In this document: positions 14,101 to 25,574 of the stretch, in pieces | How the letters are laid out: every line of letters begins with the position of its first letter | Position numbering within the stretch: the first letter of the stretch is position 1 | Source: Labia minor | Taxonomy: Eukaryota > Arthropoda > Insecta > Dermaptera > Spongiphoridae | NCBI GenBank assembly: GCA_963082975.1 | Contig: OY720344.1 | Span: 70,584,546-70,648,545 of the forward strand | Length of the DNA stretch: 64,000 nucleotides | Direction: 5' to 3' | Translations under genes and position numbers: made by a program | The notes under the pieces: generated by a model | What the model was told of the DNA's origin: nothing | What the model saw: the letters and a program-made list of their open reading frames with translations, nothing else | The model's database searches: none

Positions 14101-16281
14101 AGTCCCCCCTGCATATGATGATCTTTAATGTAAAACTCGCCTTTTTATTCCATCCTATGATTCTCACCCTCCCTCTCTTTATATACAAAATTTTTATTTA
14201 TATATATATATATATAAAGATTGTGACTATATATTGTCATGTAAATTAATAAAAAAAAATTTATCACCTATATATATAAACTGGATTATATAAATAAATT
14301 ATTTTAGAATTGTAAAAGAAGTCACTGACTCTTGAGTTAAAATTATTATTATTACTTTTTACACTATTCAAATATACATAGTTTGTACTTTTTGTTACTT
14401 ATCTCTCTCTCTCTCTATATATATATATAAATTTATTGTTATAAAGCCCATATGAATTTATGTAAAACTCTACGCTGGTTAACCAACACTTTTTTCGACA
14501 CTGAAAACTCATCAATACTTCTCCGAAAAAATTAATTAATAAAAAAAAACAAAATGATTTTTATTAAAAGTTAGAACTATACAGATCTACAATATATGAA
14601 TTTCATAAGAATCCTAAGAATAGTTTTGAAAGATGTAAATATTCATATTAAAATTTTATATGTTATAAATATTTGTTCTTTCTCTTGGCCAAAATACATA
14701 AATAACTCTTAAAAAGAATCAGTATTCTTTAGATATATAAGCATTAATATAGTAATATTTAAAAAAAAATATTCAACGTAGTATGATCAATTCTTTTAAA
14801 TATTACAATAAATAACAAAATAGAGCCATACTTGAGTACAAAATAGAATTTTCTAATTTTTTAAAAAGATTTATTAATGAATGATTGTAATATTGTATAA
14901 TCAGTATATTTTATATATATTCTGAAAAGTTTATAAACTTAGCTTAAAGGTATTAAAAATGAATATTTAAATTATTTTTAATGATTTAATTCAGTATTTG
15001 TAAGATGAAAAAAAAAATGAATATTAAATATATTTCTATTATTTATAATTGAATTCATATATAAATATTTATTTATTCAAGTTTACTAATATTATTTCTA
15101 TTTCGTTAAATCTTTCCAATAAAATTTCTATTTATTTTAAAGTTCTATTTTTACCATATCCGACTATTAGTAAATAAAATTAAATAGGCAATCCACTGTT
15201 TTTCACACATTTACATATTCAATTGTATTGCGTCGATTCTCTAACCTTGATTTGGTCTTTTTCCTAACATCACTTCATAAATGATAAAAAAATAAATTTC
15301 TAGTAAATTGATTTTTAAAATATTTATTTAAATATTCCTATCACCATCATTGTGTATATATACATATTATAGGCATATATAAAAAACCATCTGATTTTTA
15401 ATTTAATTAAGTACTTATAAGGTTTCTTGTGAAACCTTTCTATGTGGCATAGCTAAATATGTTTTAAACATCTTAAATAATAAAATAAACAGTGATTTAA
15501 TAATGTTATTGCTAATTTACATTTTAAAATGAACTTCAATATATATATATATATATACATATATATATAACATTAAATAGAAATTTAATTATGCATTTTA
15601 TTAAAGTCTTTATGCATTTAAAATAATAATTATCACAAGAATTGTATTAATAATAATATTTTATTAAATCTAAAGCAAAATTCAATGATTTTAAATTCTT
15701 TCTATGTGGTTAAATCAACAATATACAATGGGTAAAAATTTTAATATAAAAGAATTTAATTACATTCATTTAGATGTATTAAAATTATAAAAAAAATAAT
15801 TAATAAGTATAAAACAAAATTAGCTGGAGTGTCTCCACTCGACTATCTCGCAATTTGAATTGGATTAAATAACATAATATATTATATTTAAATTAAATTT
15901 AATTAATTATAAATTATAAATAATAAATAATAAATATTAAACCAGCGCATGTTTGGCTTTTTGTTGATGGCACCACGTCACGTGTTGGCGCGTGAGATTT
16001 GCAGTGTTAAAAAATTAATTCTGGTAATTTCAGCGAATCAATCAAGCTGAAATTCTATATATAGCAGTTTTATACAATTATTAATCATGTGAAAAATTAT
16101 CAAACATATATTTTTATTTTTACGGTCACTTTAGAGGAAAAAAAATCAAAACGTTGTAGGTAATGACCCTCTTCCGGTTGAGCTACATTTCTCAAAAGTT
16201 GATAGAAAACTATGAATTTTGAATAATGTCCATGTACCAAATTTCATCATTCTAGCTCAACCGTTTTTGCGTAATCTTGCC

Positions 16282-16347
<66 letters not shown>

Positions 16348-17790
16348 CATTTTTCTCAACCTTAGTGAAAATGATTCAGGAACCTTCAAAACGTATAAAA
16401 ACATCAAAATCTCAACATCGAAAATTTTCGTGATCGCAATACTATCTCTGGCGAGATAGTAAAAAGATTACAAATTTTAGTTTTTTTACACTACAATATT
16501 TGAATTTTAATTCATTTATTTATTTTTTTGATTTAAAAAAAAAGATCAATCAAGAATGAGATGACAATTGTTTAGATATAATAAATGTTTTTAATATTTT
16601 ATTTTAGGTGTAGTATAATTTAATATTAATATTCAAAAAATACATAATTATACATAACTATAATATTTATGATAATAAAATATAATTAATCTGACGAGAG
16701 AACATTTCCATTCGTTAATAAAGAGATTAATAAAATTTCTGACATATAATTAATTTTAATATTAAACGAAATAATTAATTTTAATAATAAAAATAAAAAT
16801 TTAATTATAATATTTGAGTCTGAAAATTAAAAAATTTCTACATTTTCTAGTTTTTTCAATTTGAAAGAAATCACGTCAGAATTGTTCATTTTCTTTTAAA
16901 TATTTTTTAAATTGAAAATTTATTTTCTGATTTTTATACTCAATATAACTTTCATTTATAAATATTAATATATAACTATTCTAGATACAAAATTATACAA
17001 ATACTATTTTATATTATTTGTTCAATATATATAATAGTAATTTAAATTTAATAGTTTTTTTTTACTAATACAATTTTTTTTCTACTACTATTTTAATTTA
17101 ATCATTATAATAATTGATTAAAATAAAGAATTATTTTTGTTGATATTAAATATTTCTGTCTAAGTAAACAATTATTTATTTTTGATTGGATTTCTCCTGA
17201 TTGAAAACCATTGAAGTTTGTTATCTGGAACATTTTCCTTTTCCCCTTCTACACTCATGCAACTAGTAGTATAGCCACTGTCTATGACTGTTGCTAGTCT
17301 TAAGTTAGCTAATCTCCGTCGGAATGTAAACAGCAAAATGACCGGACTATTCATCCCGCACTAGCCAATACATTTGCGAAACTCTACGCCGACAACGGTC
17401 TATTTCCATCTTCCCAGTTGACGACAAGTATGAAGGAGGGGGTCGTGGAGATTCCTAGGAGATTTTCAAGTGGCACAATAGCCTTAGTGCTTGGCGAGTA
17501 CGATCTGATTCATTTTTGTTTAAAAAATAAGGCCATCCCTAAATATACAAACAAAAACAAACCATTTTTAATCTAAATATAGCTAAGAGTTTATTTATTC
17601 TTTATTATTAAATAGTTAGTATGTCATAATTACATTTTAAATAAATATACATGAGAAATTTTCGATTAATCAATATTTAGGAACATACATCAAATTCATA
17701 TAAATCCTTTAAATATAAATAAACTTGGTAACTTCAAGTTTATTTATATATATATATATATCAACTATAAATAAATCTACTAAAATTTTA

Positions 17791-17836
<46 letters not shown>

Positions 17837-20800
17837 GTTGTCAAGGATGAAATTTGTAGCTAGTAATATGGCCAACCTTAATAGCATATAACTTGACATT
17901 GGCTGAATATTTTACCGTTATTTTTTTTCTGTCAATTTACACAGCTTGCTTGTTTGAAAGAATTATTATAATCCCTAAAAAGTGTAAAACGGTTTTTTTT
18001 TAAATCAATTTTGTTTAAAATGGAAAGGTCCGAAATTCGAACAATTATGAAGTATGAGTTCCTACGTGGAAATACGGCGTCGCAGGCCACGCGAAACATT
18101 AATACTGTATTTGACTCTAGTGTTACTACGCAACAGACAGTATCTAATTGGTTCGCTAAATTTCGAACAGGTAACTTTGACCTCGCAAATGAGCCTCGCG
18201 GTCGCCCGAAATCAAAGGTGAATAATGACGATCTAAAGGTCACCGTTGAGTCTGACCTATCCCAAAGTGCATATGAATTATCACTAAAGTTTGGTGTTAC
18301 CAAACAAACAATATTGACTCATTTAGCGCAAATCGGGAAGGTGAAAAAGTTGGATAAGTGGGTTCCACGCAGGTGTAATCCATTATGAGTTCATGAAACC
18401 TGGCTCATCGATTACAGCAGACATATACTGCAACCAACTGGACGAAATGATGCAAAAACTTAAAGAAAAACAGCCCAGATTGGTCAACAGATCGACACCT
18501 ATCCTTTTGCATGATAACGCTAGACCACACACTGCACAAATGACTGTGGCAAAGATACAGGAATTGGAGTAGGAACTTCTCCATCATCCACCATACTCAC
18601 CAGACCAAGCCCCCACTGACTACCACTTCTTCCGAAATTTGGACAACTTCTTGATAGGAAAAAAGTTTAATTCCGATAATGCAGTTAAACTGGCCTTCCA
18701 GGAATTCATTGACTCCCGTTCACCAGGGTTTTATACTAACGGCCTGAATAACCTCCCACTTAAATGGCAAAAGTGTGTAGACAATATGGGTGCATACTTC
18801 GATGATTAGAATAACTCCTTATGTTTGTAAGTTATCAATAAACTTTGTGTTTTTTTCTACAAATTTCATACTTGACGACCTGATATATATATATACCAGG
18901 TCTACCGATATGAAGTGAAATATGTCGATAAGGAATATTTGTTGTGACCAAGCCTTAATTTTGTTTGGTTGGTGTGGTATTTGTCAAACATATTTATTAT
19001 ACATAGATGATTTGCGGAAAGCATTAATTTTTTTGTTTTTTCATTTGAAGAAAAGTACTACAGAGTCGTATCGAATGCTTGCCGAGGCATATGGTGATCA
19101 TACTCTTTTAGAAGCAACATGCAAAAAATGGTTTCAACGGTTCAGGAATAATGATTTTGATGTGAAAAATGAAGAACAAGAAAACCACCAAAAAAGTTTG
19201 AAGACGCTGAATTGCAAGCAATATTGGATGAAGATGACACTTTGACACATTGCTACCATTTGCTCAATGGTACTTGGCTGGGAGCTGCTACCCCATCCGG
19301 CATATTCACCAGACTTGGTGCCTTCTGATTACCATTTGTTTTCATCGATGGGTCATCTTACAAAGAAGTAGAAAATTGGGTGTCTGGTTGGTTTGCTTGA
19401 AAAGACGAACATTTCGGCCACTGCTGTCAGAAAGTTTCCTTTTGTAATTTCTATTCTTTAATTTATGAATTTATTGAGATTAAAAATATTTTTATTAAAA
19501 AATGTATTAAATTGAAATTTGTATTAAACATTTTTAATATTATTTTGAGATTTTTCTACTAAAAATCATTATTTTAAATAATTGCATTTATTTTATATTC
19601 AAATTGTAAATTTCATGTTAATTTACAATTTATTTTGAAATGTATATAGCTTCTACTAAGTTCATTGACACGGAAGATTTTGATAAATTTTCTTTTAAGA
19701 GCGAACGAGTGAAATTTAATTTATAAAAAAACGATTATTTATTTGTCTAAAATCTAAAAACGTTTAGAAAAAGAGAATTTGTTTACGTTCAAACAGTTCT
19801 ACCATGTAATAATAATAATAATAATTAATGTATTTTTATTCTCTTATTTATAAACTATTAAATAAGTCATTCTATAAATAAAATAAATTTAAAAAAATCT
19901 AGATAGGTATATCAAATGTTATTTTATATAGAGTAAACTTATAAATTGCAATGTAAATTGATCTATTATTTTAGTAAAGTTATTTCATTTATTATGACTG
20001 AGGTCTGAATTCTAGCCAATTCTCGAAATTTTCGCTTTTTGTTCCTCTCTTATCTAGTTAAAAAAATGACTATTCATTTTAATAATATATTCTATATCTT
20101 TATATATAAAATATTTATTATTACCCATTATTCTTATTTAGATAATTTTTTTTTCAACTATCTACATTTTATTTATTCTAAACAAATTATAAATAAATTA
20201 AAAATATTAATCAATAAGTCTAATAATCAACGACCACCAGCCGAATCCTATCTTCTCCCAAATCCCTAAACAATCAAACTTCTGATTAGTATTTCATCAC
20301 CCATTTAAGCCACATATATATCATAACTTCTTCGAATTTTTAACTAACTTTGATTGGAGATGCATAGATGTGATGTAAATTAATACTTCCTGGATATTCA
20401 TTCAATCCTCGCCATTTCTCTCTCATCATTTAATAAGTTATTTAAATACATTTAAATTAAATATTTATTTATTAATTTGAAATCTTAAATTAGAATAATT
20501 ATTTTAGAAAATAATAAATTGATCAAAATAGATGAATAAATACATTTTTTTTCTAGTTATTATCTTCTGCTAAGAGAAGAGTTTGGCTTTTATTATTCAC
20601 ACATTCTCTTGTCTACTTTGCCAACCCCATTAAGAATAACAACTAATTTATAATTTAATCATTCTGAAAATTAAATATTTCACATAATATTGAAAATATA
20701 TTTATAATATAATTAAAATAAAAGCATTATCTATATATATAAAAAAAGGTTTTTGTCTGCACATTGCTCAGAATTTAAAAATTTTTGCATATCTTCGCGT

Positions 20801-23800
20801 TTCATGACCTCTAGAATCCAAAAGTGACTTTAGAATTTTTCACGTCTGTCTGTCTGTCTGTCTGTCTGTCCGGAAAATTACTATTTTATAGACTCAGAAT
20901 TGGCTGAACCGATTTCTTTGAAATTACATCACAATATTCTTATATACCTCTAGAGTAACATAGGCTATACATTTTATTAATATCTTATCAATAACCGCAG
21001 AAATTAATTTTTTAAAGTTTATATAATTCTCCGTGTTGTTCATTCAAGAGCAGCTCGCGGCTCACTGCCGGCCTAGCGGAATCATTTCAAACAATGAATT
21101 ATCATAGCTATTCCCAATCAAAGAATTATTATAATATTTCACTTTATTTTAAATTCTAATATACAAATATCAATTCAATTAAATAATTTATTCTAAAAGT
21201 TCTCAATTTAATTAAAATATTTATTAGATCATATTTTTATCTTAAATTATTTTTTATTTAATTGAATATTTCTTCTTTTCTATAATATATATATAATAAT
21301 ATATAAATTTTATCATTGAATAATAAAAAAAAATATTATTTAACCTGAATTAAAATGACTGAATTATATTATCTTTGTTTTTTATTTTAATTTAATTACT
21401 CTATTATTAATTACTAAATATATATATATATTATATAAAAATTAAAATATGATGATATAAAGTTGTTTTAAATTTTTGACATTTTTAAATTGGGTATATT
21501 TTTTAAATTTATTAAAATGTCTTTTTTATTTATTATGTTTAAAAGATTCATTTTTATTATGTGATATTAATAAAAAATAACGATGCTCTGTGCAAGTCGA
21601 ATCATGTTGCACATAATTAAATAACAATTGCCAAACAAAGAATATAATATTTTTTTAAATTCTTATATTTAAATATCATTTCAATTAAATAATTTATTCT
21701 AAAAGGTCTCATTTTAATTAATTTAATAAAATATTTAAATCACCATTCAATTTTTTATTAATAGGCTTCTTTTTTTATTTTTAATTTTAATAAATTCTCT
21801 TTTTTTTGATATGATATTAATAAAAAATAATATTAAATTGTATATAAATATAAAAATTAGAATATTTGAATTTTTTTAAATTTTAACACATGTAATCAAT
21901 CATATGCATTAAGAATGGAAAATTTTTAAAATCAACTTGCTATTAAATTCAGAAAAAAAATACTGATATATAGAATATATAGACTATTCGAATATAATTT
22001 AAAACTCTTTCTCTCCTTCTATTTTAAATTAAAAAAACGGAGTTTTAGGAAATTTAGATGCCTTATGCAACATGGGTGGGTAAATGAATTGAGCTGGAAA
22101 AGGAGGCAATTTATAATTTTCTTCTAATTCAGATTTAGGACAAATCGTACAACATTATATCAAATCTCGCTAAGAACATTCAATATTTTTGTACACAAAT
22201 TATTCAGAGTATTGGCTAAGCGTATCACTCACAATCAGTTTATATTGAAATTTATATAAATTAACAAAGTAAAAATTTTTATTTGTTTAAATTTTATTAT
22301 AATGAATCAAAAAAAATTAAATATATAGATCACATGATTAAGAGAAGCAAAAAACTTGACAGAAAATAACTGTTGGATGGAGGTCGGACATGACAGAAAC
22401 TGTAAGCGAAATCTTCATATTGCGACGAATAATTTTCAAATCCCCTAGCACCACCAGAATTAGATAAGTTTATTTTAAGGGAGGAAAATAACTATGATCT
22501 AAAAAAATTAATAAATGAACTTAATAATAAAAAAACAAATAAATCAATTAATTTAAATTAATACTATTAATGAATGTATATATTGGTAATTTATCTATAG
22601 TTTTATACCGTTAATTTTTATAAATTGTCTCAAGTCTCTATTTTTGCATTTTCCCAAGTTTCATTATAATTAAAAATATTCAATAATAATCTAGCAATGA
22701 AAATAAAATATCAAAATGTAATGATCAAGAAATATTATACTCTATTTCACTATAATAACATAGAAAATACTTAAGAACCATAGGCGGTGGAAATATTAGG
22801 AGATATCATTGCGGGTTAAGGCCAAATCGATCAACATTAATTAAGATATTTTCATTATGACAGATATTAGGAAAAAAACTGCGAATTCAATATTTCTGTT
22901 CACTAATTATTTGTAGACTTTAGTAAAACATACACATGACTCAATATAGATCAGCATAAACTTTTTCAAATTTTGATCTTCAAATTTGTCTTGAAGGTAG
23001 TAAAGAAAAAATAAGATGAAGAAATCAATTGTAAAATGTTAGGTTACCCAGACGACTTAAATATAATAGGAGATTAGGAAATTGCAATTGCAGATAGCGA
23101 GGAAAAATTAATGGAGGTTTGAAATTAATAGTGATAAGAAAAAATATTTAGTAACAAAGAGGAAGAGTATTGACATACAAAATCTTAAGATACAAAATGT
23201 AGAATTTGAATATGTAGAAAAATTGAATGTAATCACGAAGGATAATAATATTTGAGAAGAATTTAAATCGGGGTTGCAATCGGGAAACGCCTGTTATCTT
23301 GCAATAAAGAGGCTTATCTCTTCAAAATTATTATCAAAGGGAATATATAAAAAAATTATTTTGCCTGTTGCATTATATGGGTGGGAGGCATGGTCTATGA
23401 CCCTGGGAGATGAGAGTAGATTCAGAGTGTTTGAGAATAGGATTCTTCCCTGCATTTATTGGCCAAAGAAAGATGAGGTCACCGGGGAATGGGGGAGACA
23501 GCATAACAAGAAATTGCATGGTCTCTCTGCATCTTCAGAAATAGTTAGGGTTATAAAAGGGAAAAAGCTGCGATAGGCAGGGCACGTGGCTAGAATGGGA
23601 GAGGAAAAAGATATTGGTGGGAAGACCGATTGGAAAACGTCCGCTTGGAAAACCAATGACGCGTAGGAAGGGACGTAAGAGAGATGGAACAAGGGCTCAG
23701 GATAGGGACACTTGGAGAAATGTGGTTGTTGCGGCTAAGAACTTTCGAGTATCTTTGAGCCACATAGGTAGAGAGATATAACATATACAATAATAATATA

Positions 23801-25445
23801 TATAATTAATATAGTGATTAAATTAAAATATATTTTTTAAATAAGAACACAAAAAGAAATGAATGTTTTATGTAATATACTGATTGAAACAAAATGGATG
23901 AAAACCTTTTACTACTTTCAACCACCAAATACTATGTACCACTCGGGGGTACAGGGGGCGGAGCCCCCGTCTAGGTGTGAAGAGCGCCGAAGGCGCTCTG
24001 AGCAGCTAGTTATAATTATAAAAAAACATTCCGAAAAAATTTCCCATATTTTTTATAGAAAAAATATAACATTAACTTTTTAATAATCATAATAAAGACT
24101 AAAAAAATAATCATTAGTATGTGTTTAATCTTAATTATAATTTTAATTTGGTACTTATTGATATCACAATAAAACGTAGAATCATTGGACCACGTGAATG
24201 TGAATTAATGTCGTTAACCACCACGCTGCGTGTCGTCTTTAAAATGTGTAAAAAGTTACATTTTAAACAAAAACACTAATTTTTTAAATTATTTAGATCG
24301 ATAAATGTAGATAGAGCATAATGTTTATTAATCGTTGCATTGGATCTGTAATTTCCTTCGATTATATAAATTCGTTAAAAATAATTATTTTTCTTTCTTT
24401 TACCTAATAATTTTGAATATGTAATTGAATACCTTTATAATATATATAAAAAATTAATAGTAATCAATTTAAATATTTAATTAGACAATTTTTTTAATAT
24501 TTTGTTCTATTCACTAAGTTTTATATCAATATCTTTTTTTCTATTAGCTCTAATATTCATAAGAATCTAAATATTTTATGAACTTTTTTGAAAGTTTTAT
24601 AAAATCAGAGAGAGAAAGAAACTTTTTCAAACTTCTTATTTTTCAAAATTCTAGGAAATGATATTTACGATATACCAAATATTTATATGTAAATATAAAT
24701 AAAGTCTAAAACTTCTAAATTGAGTTTGTATTTTACAATTTCTGAATAGTAATTTATTGGACTTTTATATATAATAATTTAAAAAAATGTAAATACCTCT
24801 CTTTCTAAAAATAGAACAATAGAGTATTGTTTCGAAAACATCATTGACATCAATAGACTTCTATACCTTTTGCCCTGCTCGTTTTTTGTAGATATATAAA
24901 TAAATAATTCTGGTACTTAGAAATTATTTTTTATAAATGATAAATTATATATAATAATAATATAAATAATATTCAAAATATTCAGTTTATTAATTTCTTT
25001 ATTGTAAAAGATGATTGATTGAAAATAAAATTTTAAAAATTGAATATCTTTAATTTAAAGTCATACTAATAATTAATTATTATTATTTTCTTGTTTCAGG
25101 TGACCAAAAATGCAAACAATGGCACTCAGGTGGTGGTTACCTCTGTTGTGTCGAATCCCTCATCGGGGCCAGGTGTCGGGGGTGCCCCACCAACTACAGT
25201 CACAGCCCCTTCTGGTAGCGTTGGGGGAGGACAACTTGCGGCCCCTTTGGGTCCCGGGGGCGCTGGTGGGGGGACTGGTGTCTTGGGGCCCGGTGGAACT
25301 GGTTCAGCACAACCACCACCGCCTACACAAATCAACAAAATAAAATATCCATGGCCTACACATAATAAAAAGGATAAACGTCAAAGTTCCTCGCGATTTA
25401 ATATCAGCAAGAATCGAGAATTGCAGAAATTACCAGCACTAAAAG
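3641..25445 (+). CDS. PPP2R5C/D: Serine/threonine protein phosphatase 2A B56 (B') regulatory subunit, first three coding exons
   Basis: Coding exons: 3641-3667 (MPNKLKKDK, donor GTAGAA), 3957-4022 ([18 protein letters not shown], then GADE; donor GTAAGA) and 25100-25445. The first two join in phase 0. MPNKLKKDK closely matches the MPNKNKKEK/MPYKLKKEK start of vertebrate PPP2R5C and PPP2R5D, and exon 3 carries the B56 motif [20 protein letters not shown], then KLPALK. Known role: B56 subunits are HEAT-repeat proteins that give the PP2A A-C dimer its substrates, through LxxIxE motifs, in Wnt/Akt signalling and at centromeres. The window holds ~146 N-terminal residues only; the HEAT repeats are not present. 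Intron 2 is 21,077 bp. The start has A at -3. Identity is very sure; C versus D type is not resolved and the single arthropod gene may be equivalent to both. Confidence 0.93.
6760..7130 (+). repeat. GC-richer tRNA-like segment, possible SINE
   Basis: A sharp island of GC-rich DNA in AT-rich intron. It holds GGGTTTCGAGTCC at about 6855-6867, one base away from the pol III B-box GGTTCGANTCC, and TAGCCAAATGCG about 45 bp upstream resembling an A-box. The following text shows no ORF with protein similarity; the 60-codon ORF at 6788 is the same DNA read by chance. The spacing is tRNA-like, but no second copy was found in the window, so SINE status is tentative. Confidence 0.4.
8737..8904. mobile_element. 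hAT-type MITE, 168 bp
   Basis: Left end CAGAGATTCTCAAAT, right end (reverse complement) CACAGATTCTCAAACT; these are hAT-like terminal inverted repeats. Flanks are CTGTAAAG (8729-8736) and CTGTTCAG (8905-8912), an 8 bp target duplication with 6 of 8 bases kept. Non-coding interior, containing GGTACC motifs near both ends. Confidence 0.75.
13495..13870 (+). repeat. Dispersed repeat with TGTC microsatellite, copy 1
   Basis: The stretch from GAGCTCATTGCTCAGAATT through the TGTC repeat and TGAACCGATTACTAGGAAAT to CATAGGCTATA and TTGTTCATTCAGAGC aligns over ~280 bp with 20755-21120, with many substitutions. The pattern of microsatellite followed by an (A)ACCGATT core resembles the Helentron-like family at 40-59 kb. 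No ORF. Confidence 0.6.
13893..14111. mobile_element. hAT-type MITE, 219 bp, GC-rich ends
   Basis: Left end CAGTGGCGGACTAAGGC, right end (reverse complement) CAGGGGGGACTAAGGC. Flanks CCTAAGAT (13885-13892) and CATATGAT (14112-14119) agree at 6 of 8 positions, an aged 8 bp duplication. GGGCCCTAGGCAA-type blocks recur inside, near both ends, as in many hAT MITEs of animals. Confidence 0.75.
16130..16460 (-). repeat. Microsatellite-bearing dispersed repeat, with (AC)26 at 16291-16342
   Basis: Read on the minus strand, a TG/TGTA microsatellite is followed by GCAAAAACGGTTGAGCTAGA, ATGATGAAATTTGGTACATG and CTCAACCGGAAGAGGG. This aligns with the plus-strand segment 40175-40360. The order microsatellite, target-like core, CCGGAAG is shared with the longer family at 55 and 58 kb. 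The 60-codon ORF here encodes a His-Thr run from the AC repeat and is not a gene. Confidence 0.6.
17170..17520. repeat. GC-richer unassigned segment, probable dispersed repeat
   Basis: Between AT-rich flanks lies ~330 bp of near-balanced composition with no homology I recognise and no credible ORF (the 60-codon minus ORF lacks known motifs). The abrupt composition step suggests an inserted element. No terminal repeats or target duplication could be defined. Confidence 0.3.
17804..17832. repeat. (TA)n microsatellite
   Basis: A TA tract abuts the left end of the mariner at 17833. Mariners insert at TA, so TA tracts are natural targets. Similar tracts occur at 10531-10549, 13047-13070, 43002-43037, 53802-53821 and 63153-63173. 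Confidence 0.85.
17833..18883 (+). mobile_element. mariner element A, internally deleted
   Basis: Terminal repeats TTAGGTTGTCAAG (left) and TCAGGTCGTCAAG (right, reverse complement) continue into a shared GATGAAATTTGTAG/TATGAAATTTGTAG; TA flanks both sides. Length 1051 bp against ~1.3 kb for intact mariners. It holds a transposase in two pieces: 18011-18388 (DNA-binding HTH part, [20 protein letters not shown], to KKLDKWVP) and, in another frame, 18371-18809 (catalytic C-terminal part). Confidence 0.88.
18011..18809 (+). pseudogene. mariner transposase pseudogene with central deletion and stop
   Basis: The N-terminal ~120 residues carry two helix-turn-helix regions ([20 protein letters not shown], then [13 protein letters not shown]) and GRPKS. 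After LDKWVP the frame changes to [20 protein letters not shown], then [12 protein letters not shown] and [20 protein letters not shown], ending YFDD. The second and third catalytic Asp are present with DD34D spacing, but the segment with the first Asp (TGDEKW region) is gone. A TAG stop interrupts the catalytic part near 18570. It cannot make a working transposase. The 123-codon minus-strand ORF over the same DNA is a shadow. Confidence 0.88.
18893..19460 (+). mobile_element. mariner element B (different subfamily), internally deleted and 3' truncated
   Basis: The left end CCAGGTCTACCGATATGAAG follows the TA tract that ends element A. An ORF at 18922-19245 carries [20 protein letters not shown], then [17 protein letters not shown], typical mariner N-terminal text. 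It then jumps to fragments of [18 protein letters not shown] (19290-19345) in another frame. The first and second catalytic Asp regions are deleted. I found no matching right terminal repeat by 19700, so the 3' end appears lost. Confidence 0.8.
20745..21120 (+). repeat. Dispersed repeat with (TGTC)n, copy 2
   Basis: Homologous to 13495-13870: ACATTGCTCAGAATTTAAAA, GACTTTAGAATTTTTCACG, a longer TGTC tract, TGGCTGAACCGATTTCTTTG and ACATAGGCTATACATTTTAT. The right part carries a GC-rich patch (CAGCTCGCGGCTCACTGCC) before AT-rich DNA. Confidence 0.6.
21119..21790 (+). repeat. Degenerate direct duplication, ~515 bp period
   Basis: AAAGAATTATTATAATATTT, CAATTAAATAATTTATTCTA and AAAGTTCTCAATTTAATTAA at 21119-21230 recur with changes at about 21635-21740. 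The preceding GAATCAT blocks also match weakly. This suggests two copies of the 3' half of the repeat at 20745, one more decayed. No coding content. Confidence 0.45.
22780..23790 (+). pseudogene. RTE-type non-LTR retrotransposon, 3' part of reverse transcriptase, multiply broken
   Basis: Pieces in shifting frames read [10 protein letters not shown] (22828-22860) and [10 protein letters not shown] near 23045-23075, where the RT active site YADD has Ala changed to Pro. Then comes the ORF 23274-23576: [20 protein letters not shown], then [28 protein letters not shown]-like [19 protein letters not shown] and VIKGKKLR followed by a stop where [10 protein letters not shown] continues. It ends with AAKNFRV and a short GATA-like tail at 23770. 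This text is characteristic of the RTE clade C-terminus. Many stops and shifts make it inactive. Its 5' part is missing or unrecognisable, though 22150-22250 may hold a decayed NYRGISLL region. Confidence 0.75.
23946..24003. other. Two adjacent GC-rich perfect stem-loops
   Basis: GGGGGCGGAGCCCCC (6 bp GGGGGC/GCCCCC stem around GGA, near 23955-23969) and GAGCGCCGAAGGCGCTC (7 bp GAGCGCC/GGCGCTC stem around GAA, near 23982-23998) stand in otherwise AT-rich DNA. No rho-independent-type T tract follows, and the context is intronic. The 74-codon ORF across it is a by-product. Function unknown; probably part of a mobile element. Confidence 0.55.
25100..25445 (+). CDS. PPP2R5C/D: B56 exon 3: Gly/Pro-rich linker plus conserved [22 protein letters not shown] segment
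   Basis: The acceptor is TTGTTTCAG at 25099; the exon starts GTG ACC AAA ([10 protein letters not shown]) and ends AAA G at the donor GTAAAACC (25446), leaving phase 1. Residues ~14-82 of the exon are a low-complexity Val/Gly/Pro/Ala stretch built of GC-rich codons, ending [14 protein letters not shown]. The last ~30 residues are the conserved B56 lead-in to the HEAT domain. The linker equals the variable, disordered N-terminal part of vertebrate PPP2R5D (PPPTQLSKIKY). Conservation of that lead-in rules out a chance ORF even though the exon is 21 kb from exon 2. A reading that runs past the donor to 25534 is intron read-through. Confidence 0.92.
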
Positions 25446-25574
25446 GTAAAACCAACATTCTTATATCTAATTTACCTTTTTTAAATATATTTTATTTCAA
25501 ATATACCCATCTCATATACCCTATTATTATATGAATAATAATAATAATAATATTAGTTTATATATAGGGGGAAG

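Larger units (their letters stand above)
4023..25099 (+). other. B56 intron 2, 21 kb, AT-rich with nested mobile elements
   Basis: Donor GTAAGA at 4023, acceptor TTTCAG at 25099. Apart from the elements listed separately (hAT MITEs, mariners, an RTE fragment, SINE-like and microsatellite-bearing repeats), I see only AT-rich unique-looking DNA, homopolymer runs and TA tracts. Short ORFs at 5924-6169, 8302-8523, 10189-10380, 12124-12315, 12596-12823 and 20039-20269 are low-complexity products of base composition, not genes. No conserved exon was recognised. Confidence 0.8.

Noticed and set aside
16291-16342. Tandem array considered as CRISPR-like
   Set aside because: It is a simple (AC)n dinucleotide run without repeat-spacer structure in an animal genome.
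17932-18303. 123-codon minus-strand ORF
   Set aside because: Antisense of the mariner transposase DNA-binding region at 18011-18388, which has the real motifs.
23859-24083. 74-codon ORF over the GC hairpins
   Set aside because: The only charged stretch is the translated hairpin sequence; no start context or homology, and the rest is AT-rich.
25126-25343. ORFs in the other frames of B56 exon 3
   Set aside because: They are shadows of a GC-rich exon whose frame is fixed by the conserved [16 protein letters not shown] motif and matching splice phases.
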